Positions 17,208 through 26,456 of a stretch of DNA of 64,000 bases are shown one piece after another; position 1 is the first letter of the stretch, and each line of letters opens with the position of its first letter. The notes below the pieces were generated by a model. That model was not told where the DNA came from. It did not search any database and saw nothing but the letters and a program-made list of their open reading frames with translations. This stretch comes from Rathayibacter sp. VKM Ac-2760 (GTDB lineage: Bacteria > Actinomycetota > Actinomycetes > Actinomycetales > Microbacteriaceae): positions 2,046,001 through 2,110,000 of the forward strand of contig NZ_CP047173.1 in the NCBI RefSeq assembly GCF_009834185.1. The letters run 5' to 3'. The position numbers and the translations under genes were made by a program.

Positions 17208-18774
17208 ATGTCCACGCCCTCTTCGGCGCGCACCACGACGCGCCGCCCTCTTCGGGGGAATCCCGCACTGACCCTTGCCGCCGTGTGCTTCGGCCTCTTC
17301 ATGGTCGGCCTCGACGGAACTGTGGTGTCGATCGCGAATCCCGCGATCGCGCAGTCCCTCGGTACGAATTTCGCCGAACTCCAGTGGATCACCAACAGCT
17401 ACCTTCTCGGGCTCGCCGTGTTCCTGATCCTCGGCGGCAAGCTCGGTGACCGCTTCGGCCGCCGCCGGATGTACCTCATCGGCGTCGCCGCCTTCGCCAT
17501 CACCTCCGTCGCCATCGGACTCGTCGGCACCACCGAGGGCGTGATCGCCTTCCGCGCGCTCCAGGGCCTCAGCGCGGCACTCCTGATGCCGCAGACCCTC
17601 GCCCTGCTGCGCGCCACCTTCCCGCCGGAGAAGTTCGGCGTCGCGATCGGCATCTGGGGCGGGGTCTCCTCCGTCGCCATCGCCGCAGGCCCGATCCTCG
17701 GCGGACTGCTGGTCGGGACCCTCGGGTGGGAGTCCGTCTTCTTCATCAACGCGCCCATCGCCGTGATCGGGCTGGTCGTCGGGGCAGTGGTGCTCAAGGA
17801 GAGCACCGCTCCGGGAAAGGCACGCTTCGACGTCGTCGGCATCGTGCTCCTCGCGCTCGGCCTGCTCGCGATCGTGCTCGCCGTTGTCCAGTCCGAGGGC
17901 TGGGGCTGGACGAGCCCGTGGACGCTGGGGATCCTCGCTCTCGGACTCCTGCTCGTCCTCGCCTTCGTGCTCGTGGAGAACCGCGTCGGCGCCCCGCTGC
18001 TGCCGATGACGCTGTTCCGAAACCCGACGATCACGGTCGGAGCCCTCGCGGTCGCGGCGAACTTCTTCGCGCTTTTCGGCGTGACGTTCTTCCTGTCGCT
18101 GTTCTTGCTCAACCTGCGCGGCGAGGAGGGGCTCGCAGCAGGCGTGATGCTCCTCCCCCCGGAGCGGCGTCTCGATCATCGCCTCGCCGATCGGCGCCGC
18201 GCTGGTGAGCAAGCTGGGCATCCGCGTGACGATGACGTTGGGGCTCGCGCTGGTCGGTCTGTCGCTGCTCGGCCTCACCACCCTCTCGATCGACTCCCCG
18301 TACATCGGCATGGCGGTCCCCTTCGTCGTCCTCGCCCTCGGCGTGGGCATGGTGATGACCTCCGGCGCTGAAGCGATTGTCGGCAGCGCGCCGATGAAGC
18401 TCGCGGGAGTCGCCGGCGGCCTCCAGGCCACAGCACTCCAGCTCGGCGGCGTCCTCGGCACCGCCGTGCTCGCCGCCGTCGTCTCCGCCGGCACCGCCAC
18501 CGGGCTCGGCGATCTCTCCTTCGAGGGGTCGGAGGCGGTGGCGCAGGGGATCATCCCCGCCGGACTCGACGCGGTCAGCACCGCGATCGCGCAGGACGCG
18601 TTCATCGGTGGACTGCACTCGGCGCTGGTCGTCGCCGGAGTCGTCGCGCTCGTCATCGCGGTGCTCGCCGCGGTCTTCGTCCGCCCGGTGCGGTCGCACG
18701 TGCCCGCCTCGACAGTGCTCGCAGAGACCGAATCGGGGCTGGCCGGCTCGGCCGTTCCTACCGCTGCCCACTGA
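17208..18774 (+). pseudogene. DHA2-family MFS efflux protein, frameshifted
   Basis: The reading frame from ATG 17208 encodes a 14-helix EmrB/QacA-type exporter: ALTLAAVCFGLFMVGLDGTV, the loop 2-3 motif GGKLGDRFGRRRMYLIG, and motif C at IAAGPILGGLLVGTLGW. At the C6 run 18155-18160 the frame goes out of phase. The expected continuation SGVSIIASPIGAALVSKLGI lies in the next frame and runs to the stop at 18774. One extra C explains the shift; corrected, the protein would be about 521 residues, a normal length. It is either a real inactivation, slippage-prone expression or a base error in the record. Cognate regulators are the TetR genes on each side. Confidence 0.85.
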
Positions 18775-18790
18775 GGCCCGCTGCATCCCG

Positions 18791-18821
18791 GATCGGCGAG
18801 AGGGGCACCTTCCCGCCGATC
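18791..18821 (+). terminator. Hairpin between the MFS gene and a TetR gene
   Basis: Perfect 8-bp arms GATCGGCG (18791-18798) and CGCCGATC (18814-18821) begin 17 bp after the MFS stop. It could end the MFS transcript or, being a clean palindrome 60 bp before the TetR start, act as that repressor's operator. Confidence 0.45.
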
Positions 18822-18880
18822 TAGGGCAGGGCCGGCAGTGAGTGGATTCGACCTGGCGAAGACCGACTGAGAGGACCGGC

Positions 18881-19474
18881 ATGCCCGCCCGCACCAGCGC
18901 CGCAACGCGAGAGCGCCTCCTGAAGGCGGGTCTCGCAGAATTCTCCTCACACGGCCTCGCCGGTGCTCGCGTCGATCGAGTCGCCGCATCGGCCGGCACC
19001 AGCAAGGAGCGCATCTACAGCCACTTCGGCAGTAAAGACGGCCTCCTTCTCGCGGTCTTCGAGAGGTTCGTCGCGGGCCCGCTCAGCTCGCTTCCCTTCG
19101 ACCCTCTCGACCTCCCCTCCTACGTGGGGGTGCTGTTCGATCTCCTCGAGGAGCGCCCGGCGATCGCCCGGATGCTCGCGTGGTCGGGCGTCGGATCCTC
19201 CGTGCCAGGACCGGACCTTCTCGGGCCCCTGTCGACGCAGCGCGCTCGCCTCATCCGAGAGGCTCAGGAGGACGGTCGCCTGCGCCACGAGCTCGACCCG
19301 CAGGAGATCCTGCTCGCTCTCCACGCACTGCCTCTCGCATGGCATGTGCACCCCGGCCTGCTCCCCTCCGGCTCGGCCGCGGTCAGCCGCAGACGACGGA
19401 TCGCCTCGGTCGAGGCCGCCCGCTGCTTCGCCCTCGACCTCCGCGCACCAGAACCACTGAAGGCGAGCTCCTGA
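18881..19474 (+). CDS. TetR-family transcriptional regulator
   Basis: A 197-residue TetR protein starting MPARTSAATRERLLKAGLAE after a clear GAGAGGA site. The HTH continues FSSHGLAGARVDRVAASAGT and SKERIYSHFGSKDGLLLAVF. The C-terminal part matches the TetR group with DPQEILLALHALPLAWHVHP. It lies 106 bp downstream of the MFS gene in the same direction. Two TetR genes flanking one exporter gene is unusual; this one may respond to a different signal. Confidence 0.87.
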   Translation: MPARTSAATRERLLKAGLAEFSSHGLAGARVDRVAASAGTSKERIYSHFGSKDGLLLAVFERFVAGPLSSLPFDPLDLPSYVGVLFDLLEERPAIARMLAWSGVGSSVPGPDLLGPLSTQRARLIREAQEDGRLRHELDPQEILLALHALPLAWHVHPGLLPSGSAAVSRRRRIASVEAARCFALDLRAPEPLKASS

Positions 19475-19600
19475 AGCGCAGCTCAAGGGGCTCGAGCTAC
19501 ACGGCGTCCGACGCTGGACCGAGAGGAGACGCGCCGGCTACACGAAGAAGTTCGTCCCACCCGCGACTGCCAGCTTGTCTTCGGGCCCCAGTCGATATGG

Positions 19601-19614
19601 TTGAAGCGCTTCAC
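19601..19614. promoter_or_regulatory. LacI-type operator upstream of GH30
   Basis: The core TGAAGCGCTTCA (19602-19613) is a perfect 12-bp palindrome with a central CG/GC, typical of LacI-family sites. It lies 33 bp before the GH30 start. Nearly the same site, TTGAAGCGCATCAA, precedes the GH3 gene at 25379. Confidence 0.75.
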
Positions 19615-19646
19615 AATTCCGCCTACTCAATGACGAGGAGCAGGAC

Positions 19647-21677
19647 ATGCATCAGAAGACCCCATCGACACATTCCCCCCGGCCGGCGGGCGGGAGTCCT
19701 GGCGCTCCCGACGGTCGGTCTCCGGGCCGCCGCGGTATCGGCCTCGCCGCTCTCGCGGTCGGCGCGCTGTGCCTGACCCTCATCGGCTCGGGATGCGCAC
19801 CGGCATCGGCCGCCGGCGCCACTGCCTCGATCACGTGGACGTCCGACGACGGCGCGCATCGCCTCGACGCGCGGCCGGCCAAGACGCTCGTCGCTGCCGA
19901 CGGGACGGCGACGGACGCCACGATCAACATCGATCCGGCCGCGAAGTATCAGACGATCCTCGGTCAGGGGCAGTCGCTCGAGAGCAGCAGCGTCGCGAAC
20001 ATCGCGGCCTTGTCCTCGGCGAAGCGCGAGCAGCTGCTGAACGAGCTCTTCAACCCGACGACCGGCAACGGCTACAGCATGGTCCGGCTCTCGATGGGCT
20101 GCCCCGACTTCTGCTCGCAGGAGTTCTACACCTACGACGACGTCCCTGCCGGGCAGACGGACGAGAGCCTCTCGCGCTTCTCGATCCAGAAGGACATCGA
20201 CGCCGGGATCGTCGCGACCGCGCAGCGCGTCAAGCAGATCAATCCGGCCGTGAAGTTCTACCTCTCGATGTGGTCGGCTCCGGCGTGGATGAAGACGAAC
20301 GGGAGCCTGAGCAACGGCGGCTCCGTGAAGCCCGAGTACTACGACGAGCTCGCCCGCTACCAGCGGCTCGCGATCCAGGCGTACCAAGCGCAGGGCATCC
20401 CCGTCACGGCGATGACGCCGCAGAACGAACCGCGGGTGATCACGAACTACCCCACCGGCGAGTGGACCGGCGAGCAGATGCGCGACTACGTCCGGGACCA
20501 CCTCGGTCCGGAGCTGGAGCGTGCGGGGCTGTCGACGGAGATCTGGGTGGGCGACGACAATCCGCCGAGGCTGACCGACTTCGTGCCGGCGATCCTGGAC
20601 GACCCGCGGGCGGCGCGCTACGTCGACGGCGTCGCGATCCACGATTACAGCGGCGACGACCCGACGGTGCTCTCGGAGTTCTCGGTGAAGTACCCCGGTG
20701 TCCCCCTGCATCTGACGGAGCGCACCTACTACGGCGTGACCGGCGAGCGGAACAAGGTCGACGGCAGCCAGCAGGCCGGTGTCACCCGGGTGATGGACTT
20801 CTTCCGCAACGGCCTGTCCAGCTGGACCTACTGGCTCAGCTTCTTCGACACCGCCGGCGAGCCGAACACCGGCCCGCTGCGGGCGGAGTGCTGCGCCCTC
20901 CCCGTGACGGCCGCTCCCGGCGCCCTGGACGCGTACACGCTGAACCGGGACTACTACCTCTACGGGCAGTTCTCCCGGTTCGTCCTCCCCGGCTCCGTGC
21001 GCATCGGCTCCGACCAGACGTCGAAGGAGGTGACGAACGTCGCCTTCACCACCCCGCAGGGCGCGATCGTCCTCGTCGTCGCGAACAGCGCCTCGAGCGC
21101 GCGGTCCGTCAAGATCGTCTCCCCCGACGGCGTCCTGACCGACACCGTCCCGGCGGCAGCGGTCGCGACCTACCGGTGGAGCGCGTCGACCACGCAGTCG
21201 GATGCACGGGTGGGCTCGTTCGAGCTGGTCAATCGGGCTCATGCGGACCTCGCGCTCCACAACACTCGCGAGACGTACCTCGGCAACCCCGACGCGAGGC
21301 ACGCCGTCGCCACTCCGACCGCGTGGAACCTGCTCGAGCAGCGCTGGACCATCACGACGGCGGGGAACGGCTACTACCGGCTGACCAGCCGCAGCGCACC
21401 CTCGTCCGTCCTCCACACGACCGGGGAGCACTACCGCGGCAACACGTCCGTCTGGAGCATCGCCGGCGTCTCGGGGGCGCTGAACTGGGACGAGCAGCTC
21501 TGGCGGATCGAGCCGACCGGCGACGGCTACTACCGCTTCCTCAACAAGGCGAGAGGGACCGCTCTCCAGGTCACCGGAGACACCTACAGCGCCTCGAGCG
21601 CCGCGCGGGACCTGGCCGGCTCACCTGCCGCATGGAATACCACGGAACAGCAGTTCCGGCTCGTGCCGACGAGCTGA
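19647..21677 (+). CDS. Secreted GH30 endo-beta-1,6-glucanase-like enzyme with beta-trefoil tail
   Basis: A 676-residue exported enzyme. The signal region runs from RRGIGLAALAVGALCLTLIG to about residue 55. The GH30 barrel contains YQTILGQGQSLESSS, the acid/base Glu261 in MTPQNEPR and the nucleophile Glu358 in PLHLTERTYYG. A beta-sandwich side domain (to about residue 515) includes AIVLVVANSASSARSVKI. The last about 155 residues form a ricin-like beta-trefoil with WNLLEQRWTI, DEQLWRIEPTGDGYYRF and TEQQFRLVP repeats, probably carbohydrate binding. GH30 subfamilies with this NEP pattern cut beta-1,6-glucan or glucosylceramide; beta-1,6-glucan of fungal walls is the likely target. The ATG follows GAGGAG. 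Confidence 0.85.
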   Translation: MHQKTPSTHSPRPAGGSPGAPDGRSPGRRGIGLAALAVGALCLTLIGSGCAPASAAGATASITWTSDDGAHRLDARPAKTLVAADGTATDATINIDPAAKYQTILGQGQSLESSSVANIAALSSAKREQLLNELFNPTTGNGYSMVRLSMGCPDFCSQEFYTYDDVPAGQTDESLSRFSIQKDIDAGIVATAQRVKQINPAVKFYLSMWSAPAWMKTNGSLSNGGSVKPEYYDELARYQRLAIQAYQAQGIPVTAMTPQNEPRVITNYPTGEWTGEQMRDYVRDHLGPELERAGLSTEIWVGDDNPPRLTDFVPAILDDPRAARYVDGVAIHDYSGDDPTVLSEFSVKYPGVPLHLTERTYYGVTGERNKVDGSQQAGVTRVMDFFRNGLSSWTYWLSFFDTAGEPNTGPLRAECCALPVTAAPGALDAYTLNRDYYLYGQFSRFVLPGSVRIGSDQTSKEVTNVAFTTPQGAIVLVVANSASSARSVKIVSPDGVLTDTVPAAAVATYRWSASTTQSDARVGSFELVNRAHADLALHNTRETYLGNPDARHAVATPTAWNLLEQRWTITTAGNGYYRLTSRSAPSSVLHTTGEHYRGNTSVWSIAGVSGALNWDEQLWRIEPTGDGYYRFLNKARGTALQVTGDTYSASSAARDLAGSPAAWNTTEQQFRLVPTS

Positions 21678-21688
21678 CCGCTCCCTCC

Positions 21689-21736
21689 GAGAAAGGGCGT
21701 CGCCCCTCCCCAGCGGAGGGTGCGGCGCCCTTTCTC
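21689..21736 (+). terminator. Intrinsic terminator after GH30
   Basis: A long hairpin: outer arms GAGAAAGGGCG and the matching CGCCCTTTCTC, with an inner stem of CCCTCC and GGAGGG. It begins 12 bp after the stop and its right arm ends in a T-rich stretch. Confidence 0.8.
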
Positions 21737-21944
21737 GTACCGCTCGCCCGCTACCGCCCGAGTCCCGCGGCACTCCTCGCGAGCGTCGAGCACGTGCCGA
21801 CGTCCTCTGCGCCAGGATCCCGACACCGACAGGGGTGCACGTCGGATCGGACGAGTCCTCCCCGGCTCGCACCTGCGCGATCGAGGCCCTGCGGTTCCGC
21901 TGCCCCTGAGATCACGAGCTCGGGAGCGACGGGTGAGCGGGCCG

Positions 21945-22004
21945 CCCACGACGGACGGCCGCCGGATCCTCCGTGAAGAGGTTCCGACGGCCGTCCGTCG
22001 TGGG
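21945..22004 (-). terminator. Intrinsic terminator after GH3
   Basis: Perfect 17-bp arms at 21945-21961 and 21988-22004, separated by a 26-base loop. It begins 11 bp past the leftward stop of the GH3 gene at 22015. Confidence 0.75.
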
Positions 22005-22014
22005 AGGCGGAGTG

Positions 22015-25000
22015 TCAGCGGTAGGTGCCGACGGCGCTCACGTTCCCGGCGACGTCGGTCGCGCGGTACTCGACCTTGACGTACTGCGGCAGACCGAACA
22101 GCACGGGGCTGCGGTAGGTGAGCCACGGGGTCATCCGCATCTTGCCCTGATAGCGGATCTGGTACCGGTACTGCACCTGGTCGACGCCGGAGGTGGCGTC
22201 GGTGGCCGTGAGTGTCAGGCGGTAGCGCGACTTCTGCTCGGTGGCCACGACGGTCGGAGCGGTCCGGTCGATCTTCCCGTTCCACTGGACGGTCTCGGAG
22301 ACGTTGCCCGCGGCGTCCGTGGCCTTCGCGACGACGGAGTGCTCGCCGTCGGTGTCGAAGACGATCGGACCGGTGACGGGGGCGAAGTCGCCGCCGTCGA
22401 TGCTGGCGACCACGCTCGGTGCGGCGTCGACGTCGTCCGTTGCGGAGACGGTGACAGTGACCGGGTCGCGGTACCAGCCGTCGTCGCCGGTGGGCTCCGC
22501 CGGGTCGATTCCGAGTGTCACCGTGGGGGCGACGGTGTCCACGACCGGGGTCGTGACCGAGACGGAGTCGGTGAGGCGGATGTCCCGAGAGGAGGCGCCT
22601 GCGAACAGCTCCGTCTGGCCCTCGGGGGTGACCCAGTAGTCGTACTCGTCGTCCCAGTAGGCGAGTCGGTGCGTGGAGTCGTAGAGCGGGACCGGGATCT
22701 CGACGGTACCGGTGGCTCCGGGCTCCAGCGTGATCTGGCCCCAGCCGAGCAGCTGTCGCTCGGGGGTGACGGCGCGATCGGTCGGCAGGACACCGTGGTA
22801 GAGGTTCACGGTCTCGGTGCCGGCGACGTCGCCGGTGTTCTGCACTTCGACCTTCACGAGGCCGGGCTGGTAGGTGTCCTCTCCCCCGGCGGCGCGGGCG
22901 GTCGGGTCCTGGACCTCGATGCTGCGGTACTCGAAGTCCGTGTAGGAGAGGCCGTAGCCGAACTCGAACAGCGGGTCGATGTCGGCGGCGTCGTAGCCGC
23001 GGTAGCCGACGTTGACGCCCTCGGTGTACTCGACGGTGAGGGCGGGGTTGTTGACGTCGTAGACGGGGTTCTCGATGCCGAGCTCGTCGGTGACCTGCTC
23101 GGTCGACTTGGGCCAGGTGATCGGCAGCTTGCCCGAGAAGTTCTCGTCCCCGAAGACCAGGGCGGCGACGGCGCGTCCCTGCTCCTGACCCGGGTACCAG
23201 GACTCGAACACGGCCGCCACGTCGTCCACCCACGGCATCTCCACGCCGGTCCCCGTGGTGAGCACGACGATCGTGTTCGGGTTGACCGCGGTGACGGCGG
23301 AGATCAGCAGGTCCTCGTTCTGCGACAGCGCGAGCGTGCCGCGGTCGAGCGACTCGCCCATGTAGTCGTTGGCGACGATGACGGCGACGTCGGAGCGCTG
23401 CGCGGCGGCGACGGCTTCGACGATCTGGGGCGAGGCGGCGGCGCTGGGCGGGGTCCAGTCGAGACGGATGGCCGTTCCGAGGTTGCCGCCGGTGGAGCAG
23501 CACTGGTTCGGGGCGTCCGGGACGTAGTCGATGCGGATGTCGTAGCTCTGGCCCGCCTCGAGGACCCGGTCGACCGAGAAGGTCTGGATCGTGTCGGCGT
23601 CGACGTTCAGGACTTCTTCGCCGTCGATGTACATGGTGGCCGAGCCGAGCATCGTGAAGCCGAGGCCGTAGGTGCCCGTCTCGGTCGGGTTCAGCGAGCC
23701 GGTCCACCGCGTGGAGGTGGGGGCGCCGGCGAAGGTCGCCACGGCGGGCAGCTTCGGTGCGGGCGACGGGTCGTAGCCGAAGGTGGCAAGGAGGGCGACG
23801 AGGCCCTGGCCCCAGTTGACCTGGTCGTCGACGCGGGTGGTGACGGCGGGGCCGGTGAAGTCCGGGGAGCCGAACCACTCACCCGTGATGCCGGGCGTCG
23901 TGCCGTCCGCAGCGCGGAGCACGCCGGAGGGGATCGGCTGAGCGCCGGGGAGCAGGTCGCCGGGGCGGACCGGGTCCCAGCCCTCGACGTGCTCGACGGT
24001 GGTGCCGGCGCCTGCGCGCTCGGTGATGCCGTCGAGGATCGTGGAGGTCTCGGTGGGGTTCACGACGATGTCGCTGCCGAAGCCGGTGATGTAGCGGTCG
24101 GCGCCTTCACCGATGACGGCGATCGAGTCGACGTCGTCGGTGCTGAGGGGAAGGGCGTCGTTCTCGTTGCGCAGCAGCACGGAGCCGTCGACGGCCATGC
24201 GGTACGCGGCCTCCTGGCCCTCCTGCACGACCGACGCGGGCAGCGGCGAGGCGGCGGGGGCGGGGTTCTGCAGGCTCCCGGGCGGCGGGTTGTCGATCAG
24301 ACCGTGCTCGAAGTAGGTGCGCAGGATGCGGTGCACCATGTCATCGAATCGTGCGGGAGAAATTGTGCCGTTCTCGACCGCGGCGCTGAATGTTGCGAAG
24401 TCGGGGAAGTTCGGGCCGCACACGTCAGCGCCGAAGTTGTAGGCCTCGAGGGAGGTGCAGGCGTTGAAGTCGGAGGAGATCCAGCCGGGGAAGCCCAGCT
24501 CGCCCTTGAGGATGTCGGACATCAGGGACGGGTTCTGGCAGGCCTTGCTGCCGTTCACCTTCGGGTACGCGCACATGATCGCGCCGGGATCCGCTTCGAC
24601 GATGGGCTCCCACTGGCGGACGTAGAGCTCGCGCAGGGTCCGCTCGTCCAGGACCGTGTCCATGGTGCTGCGGGCGGTCTCCTGGTTGTTCGCGATGAAG
24701 TGCTTGGGCAGGGAGTAGACGCCCATCGTGTCGTTGTTCTCGTTGACGCCCTCGACGACGCCGGCGGGCATCAGGCCGCCGAGCAGCGGGTCCTCGCCGT
24801 AGGTCGCGAACTGGCGTCCGTGGAAGGGGGTGCGCCGCAGGTCCGCGGACGGGCCGGCCCAGCCGGAGAATCCGGCGAGGTGGGCCTCCTCGCCCGCGAT
24901 CCGGCCGAACTCCTGAGCGAGCTCGAGGTTCCAGGACGAGGCGATCGACTGGCCCGCGGGGAACGCGGTCGTCTGCACTGCTCCTGCGGCGATCACGCCG

Positions 25001-25311
25001 CTCGCGCCGTCGATCTCGCGGCGTGCGGGGATGCCCAGCTCGGGGATGGCGACGGCTCCGCCGCCGCTGCCCTCGAACAGGGTGAGCTTCTGATCCATCG
25101 TCATCGCGGCGGCGAGCAGGTCGGCGCGCTCGTCGGAGGAGAGGGTCGTGTCCATCCACGGATCCCCCTCCGCGGCGGCGGCCGGCACGGCAGCGGCGGA
25201 GGCGACGAGAGCGCCGGCGACGGCGACGGAGAGGAGACCCCGCAGCCACGGACGGCGCGGAGATCGGCGAGAGGGGTCCCCTCGCGACAGGTCGGACTTG
25301 AACAGCGTCAT
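22015..25311 (-). CDS. Secreted GH3 beta-glucosidase with PA14, fibronectin-III and Ig-like domains
   Basis: A 1098-residue exported GH3 enzyme. The signal peptide has a twin-arginine-like start (RRPWLRGLLS) and ends AAAVPAAAAEG. The GH3 N-domain carries the nucleophile Asp281 in WISSDFNAC and the substrate motif KHFIANNQET. The second GH3 domain (with NWGQGLVALL nearby) is interrupted by a PA14 domain at about 500-620 (TGTYGLGFTMLGSATMYIDG). GGEDTYQPGLVKVEVQNTGD belongs to the fibronectin-like domain. The last about 200 residues are Ig-like repeats (AGNVSETVQWNGKIDRTAP). It probably releases glucose from beta-glucan oligomers made by GH30 and GH16. The start at 25311 has GGAGG six bases upstream, and an operator lies 68 bp upstream. 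Confidence 0.88.
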   Translation of the reverse strand: MTLFKSDLSRGDPSRRSPRRPWLRGLLSVAVAGALVASAAAVPAAAAEGDPWMDTTLSSDERADLLAAAMTMDQKLTLFEGSGGGAVAIPELGIPARREIDGASGVIAAGAVQTTAFPAGQSIASSWNLELAQEFGRIAGEEAHLAGFSGWAGPSADLRRTPFHGRQFATYGEDPLLGGLMPAGVVEGVNENNDTMGVYSLPKHFIANNQETARSTMDTVLDERTLRELYVRQWEPIVEADPGAIMCAYPKVNGSKACQNPSLMSDILKGELGFPGWISSDFNACTSLEAYNFGADVCGPNFPDFATFSAAVENGTISPARFDDMVHRILRTYFEHGLIDNPPPGSLQNPAPAASPLPASVVQEGQEAAYRMAVDGSVLLRNENDALPLSTDDVDSIAVIGEGADRYITGFGSDIVVNPTETSTILDGITERAGAGTTVEHVEGWDPVRPGDLLPGAQPIPSGVLRAADGTTPGITGEWFGSPDFTGPAVTTRVDDQVNWGQGLVALLATFGYDPSPAPKLPAVATFAGAPTSTRWTGSLNPTETGTYGLGFTMLGSATMYIDGEEVLNVDADTIQTFSVDRVLEAGQSYDIRIDYVPDAPNQCCSTGGNLGTAIRLDWTPPSAAASPQIVEAVAAAQRSDVAVIVANDYMGESLDRGTLALSQNEDLLISAVTAVNPNTIVVLTTGTGVEMPWVDDVAAVFESWYPGQEQGRAVAALVFGDENFSGKLPITWPKSTEQVTDELGIENPVYDVNNPALTVEYTEGVNVGYRGYDAADIDPLFEFGYGLSYTDFEYRSIEVQDPTARAAGGEDTYQPGLVKVEVQNTGDVAGTETVNLYHGVLPTDRAVTPERQLLGWGQITLEPGATGTVEIPVPLYDSTHRLAYWDDEYDYWVTPEGQTELFAGASSRDIRLTDSVSVTTPVVDTVAPTVTLGIDPAEPTGDDGWYRDPVTVTVSATDDVDAAPSVVASIDGGDFAPVTGPIVFDTDGEHSVVAKATDAAGNVSETVQWNGKIDRTAPTVVATEQKSRYRLTLTATDATSGVDQVQYRYQIRYQGKMRMTPWLTYRSPVLFGLPQYVKVEYRATDVAGNVSAVGTYR

Positions 25312-25378
25312 TGCTGGCCTCCAAAGGTGAGAGAGCACCGCGGTCGGGGGATGCCGCGGCGCTCGATCAAGCTCCCAG

Positions 25379-25392
25379 TTGAAGCGCATCAA
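25379..25392. promoter_or_regulatory. LacI-type operator upstream of GH3
   Basis: TTGAAGCGCATCAA differs from the GH30 operator core at one central base and has the same CG centre. It is 68 bp upstream of the GH3 start. The shared site implies joint control of GH30 and GH3, probably by the LacI protein encoded at 26457. Confidence 0.7.
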
Positions 25393-25509
25393 GTCAATGG
25401 TTCTCAAGAACACGACGCTCTATGGACAAGCTGTGAGCGCACCACTAGGTGCCTTCGGATCGAGGACGTGCTCCTGAGCGGGCTCGGAGGGCGGGCCGCT
25501 CCGCCTCCG

Positions 25510-26430
25510 TCAGGTCGTGCGCTGCTCGAAGCGGACGAAGTCGACCACGACGTACGGGTCCTGCTCCACCCCGTTCTCGTCCCGGGGCCAGGTCGACTCG
25601 TCGACGTCTCCGGAGAGGTAGGAGCCGATTGTGAGCACGAGCGTGACGAAGAACGGCTGATCGAAGGGCCACCCGCCGGACGCCCGTGGGTCGGAGGCCT
25701 CGGCGACGTGGTAGACGGTTCCGTCGATCGCCCAGCTGATCCGACCCGGCTCCCACTCGAGGACGTGCTCCGCCCACCGGTTCACCAGCGACGGCACCGC
25801 ACCGGTGGTCGAGATCGGCGAACCGCCCGAGTAGCCGGGGCCGTGGACGGACGCGAACGGCGATCCCGGCCGGCCCAGCGCGATCTCGGTCGCGTCGATC
25901 TCCCCGCACGCGGGCCAGCCGACCGAGTCGATGTCGACGCCGTAGAGGCAGACGCCGAAGCCGAGGCCCTGGCCCGGGCCGAGCAGCTGCCGGGTGGTGA
26001 GCCGGCCGTAGGGCCCGACATCGCGCTTGCCCTTCGAGGAGATGCTGCCCGCGGCGTAGAGGTAGCCGTCGCGCTCCTGCCGGCGCGTATGCAGGACGAG
26101 GTTGCCGTCCTCGATCGCGACCATCGCCGGATCGTTGTACTGCTTCTCGTTCAGGTCGCGATTGCCGCCGTAGTCGGCCGCGGTCCACACCGACGCGTCG
26201 AGGACGCCGCTGGAGAAGTCCTCCTCCCACACCACCGTCCACTCCGACGACGCGGTGGGTGCGGCCGACGCGGTGGGTGCGGCCTCGGTGCTCGGAGAGG
26301 GCGGTGCGGAAGTCCCGTCCGCCCGGGGCGTGCAGCCCGCCGTCGCGGCGGCCACACCGAGGGCGCCGCCGACGACGAGCATCGTCCGACGGGAGACCGC
26401 GCTGCTGCCGAGACCGGATCGTGTCGTCAC
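25510..26430 (-). CDS. GH16 beta-1,3-glucanase-like lipoprotein (Tat-type signal)
   Basis: A 306-residue protein. The signal peptide has the twin-arginine motif SRRTMLVVG and ends at a lipobox ATAGC, so it is likely exported folded and lipid-anchored. A Ser/Thr/Pro/Ala linker (about 35-62) precedes a GH16 jelly roll with WEEDFSSGVLDASVW and the catalytic motif GEIDATE, whose two glutamates are Glu177 and Glu182. YGRLTTRQLLGPGQGLGFG and FDQPFFVTLVLTIG are typical GH16 strands. The family cuts beta-1,3 or mixed-link glucans. It is divergent from the LacI gene with a 26-bp gap, so the two share a control region. Confidence 0.87.
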   Translation of the reverse strand: MTTRSGLGSSAVSRRTMLVVGGALGVAAATAGCTPRADGTSAPPSPSTEAAPTASAAPTASSEWTVVWEEDFSSGVLDASVWTAADYGGNRDLNEKQYNDPAMVAIEDGNLVLHTRRQERDGYLYAAGSISSKGKRDVGPYGRLTTRQLLGPGQGLGFGVCLYGVDIDSVGWPACGEIDATEIALGRPGSPFASVHGPGYSGGSPISTTGAVPSLVNRWAEHVLEWEPGRISWAIDGTVYHVAEASDPRASGGWPFDQPFFVTLVLTIGSYLSGDVDESTWPRDENGVEQDPYVVVDFVRFEQRTT

Positions 26431-26435
26431 GGGTC

Positions 26436-26452
26436 CCAGTGGACCACACTGG
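26436..26452. promoter_or_regulatory. Palindrome between the GH16 and lacI-type genes
   Basis: Arms CCAGTG (26436-26441) and CACTGG (26447-26452) with a 5-bp spacer sit in the 26-bp gap between the divergent starts. It is a possible operator, but differs from the TTGAAGCGC sites. Confidence 0.5.
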
Positions 26453-26456
26453 TGGC

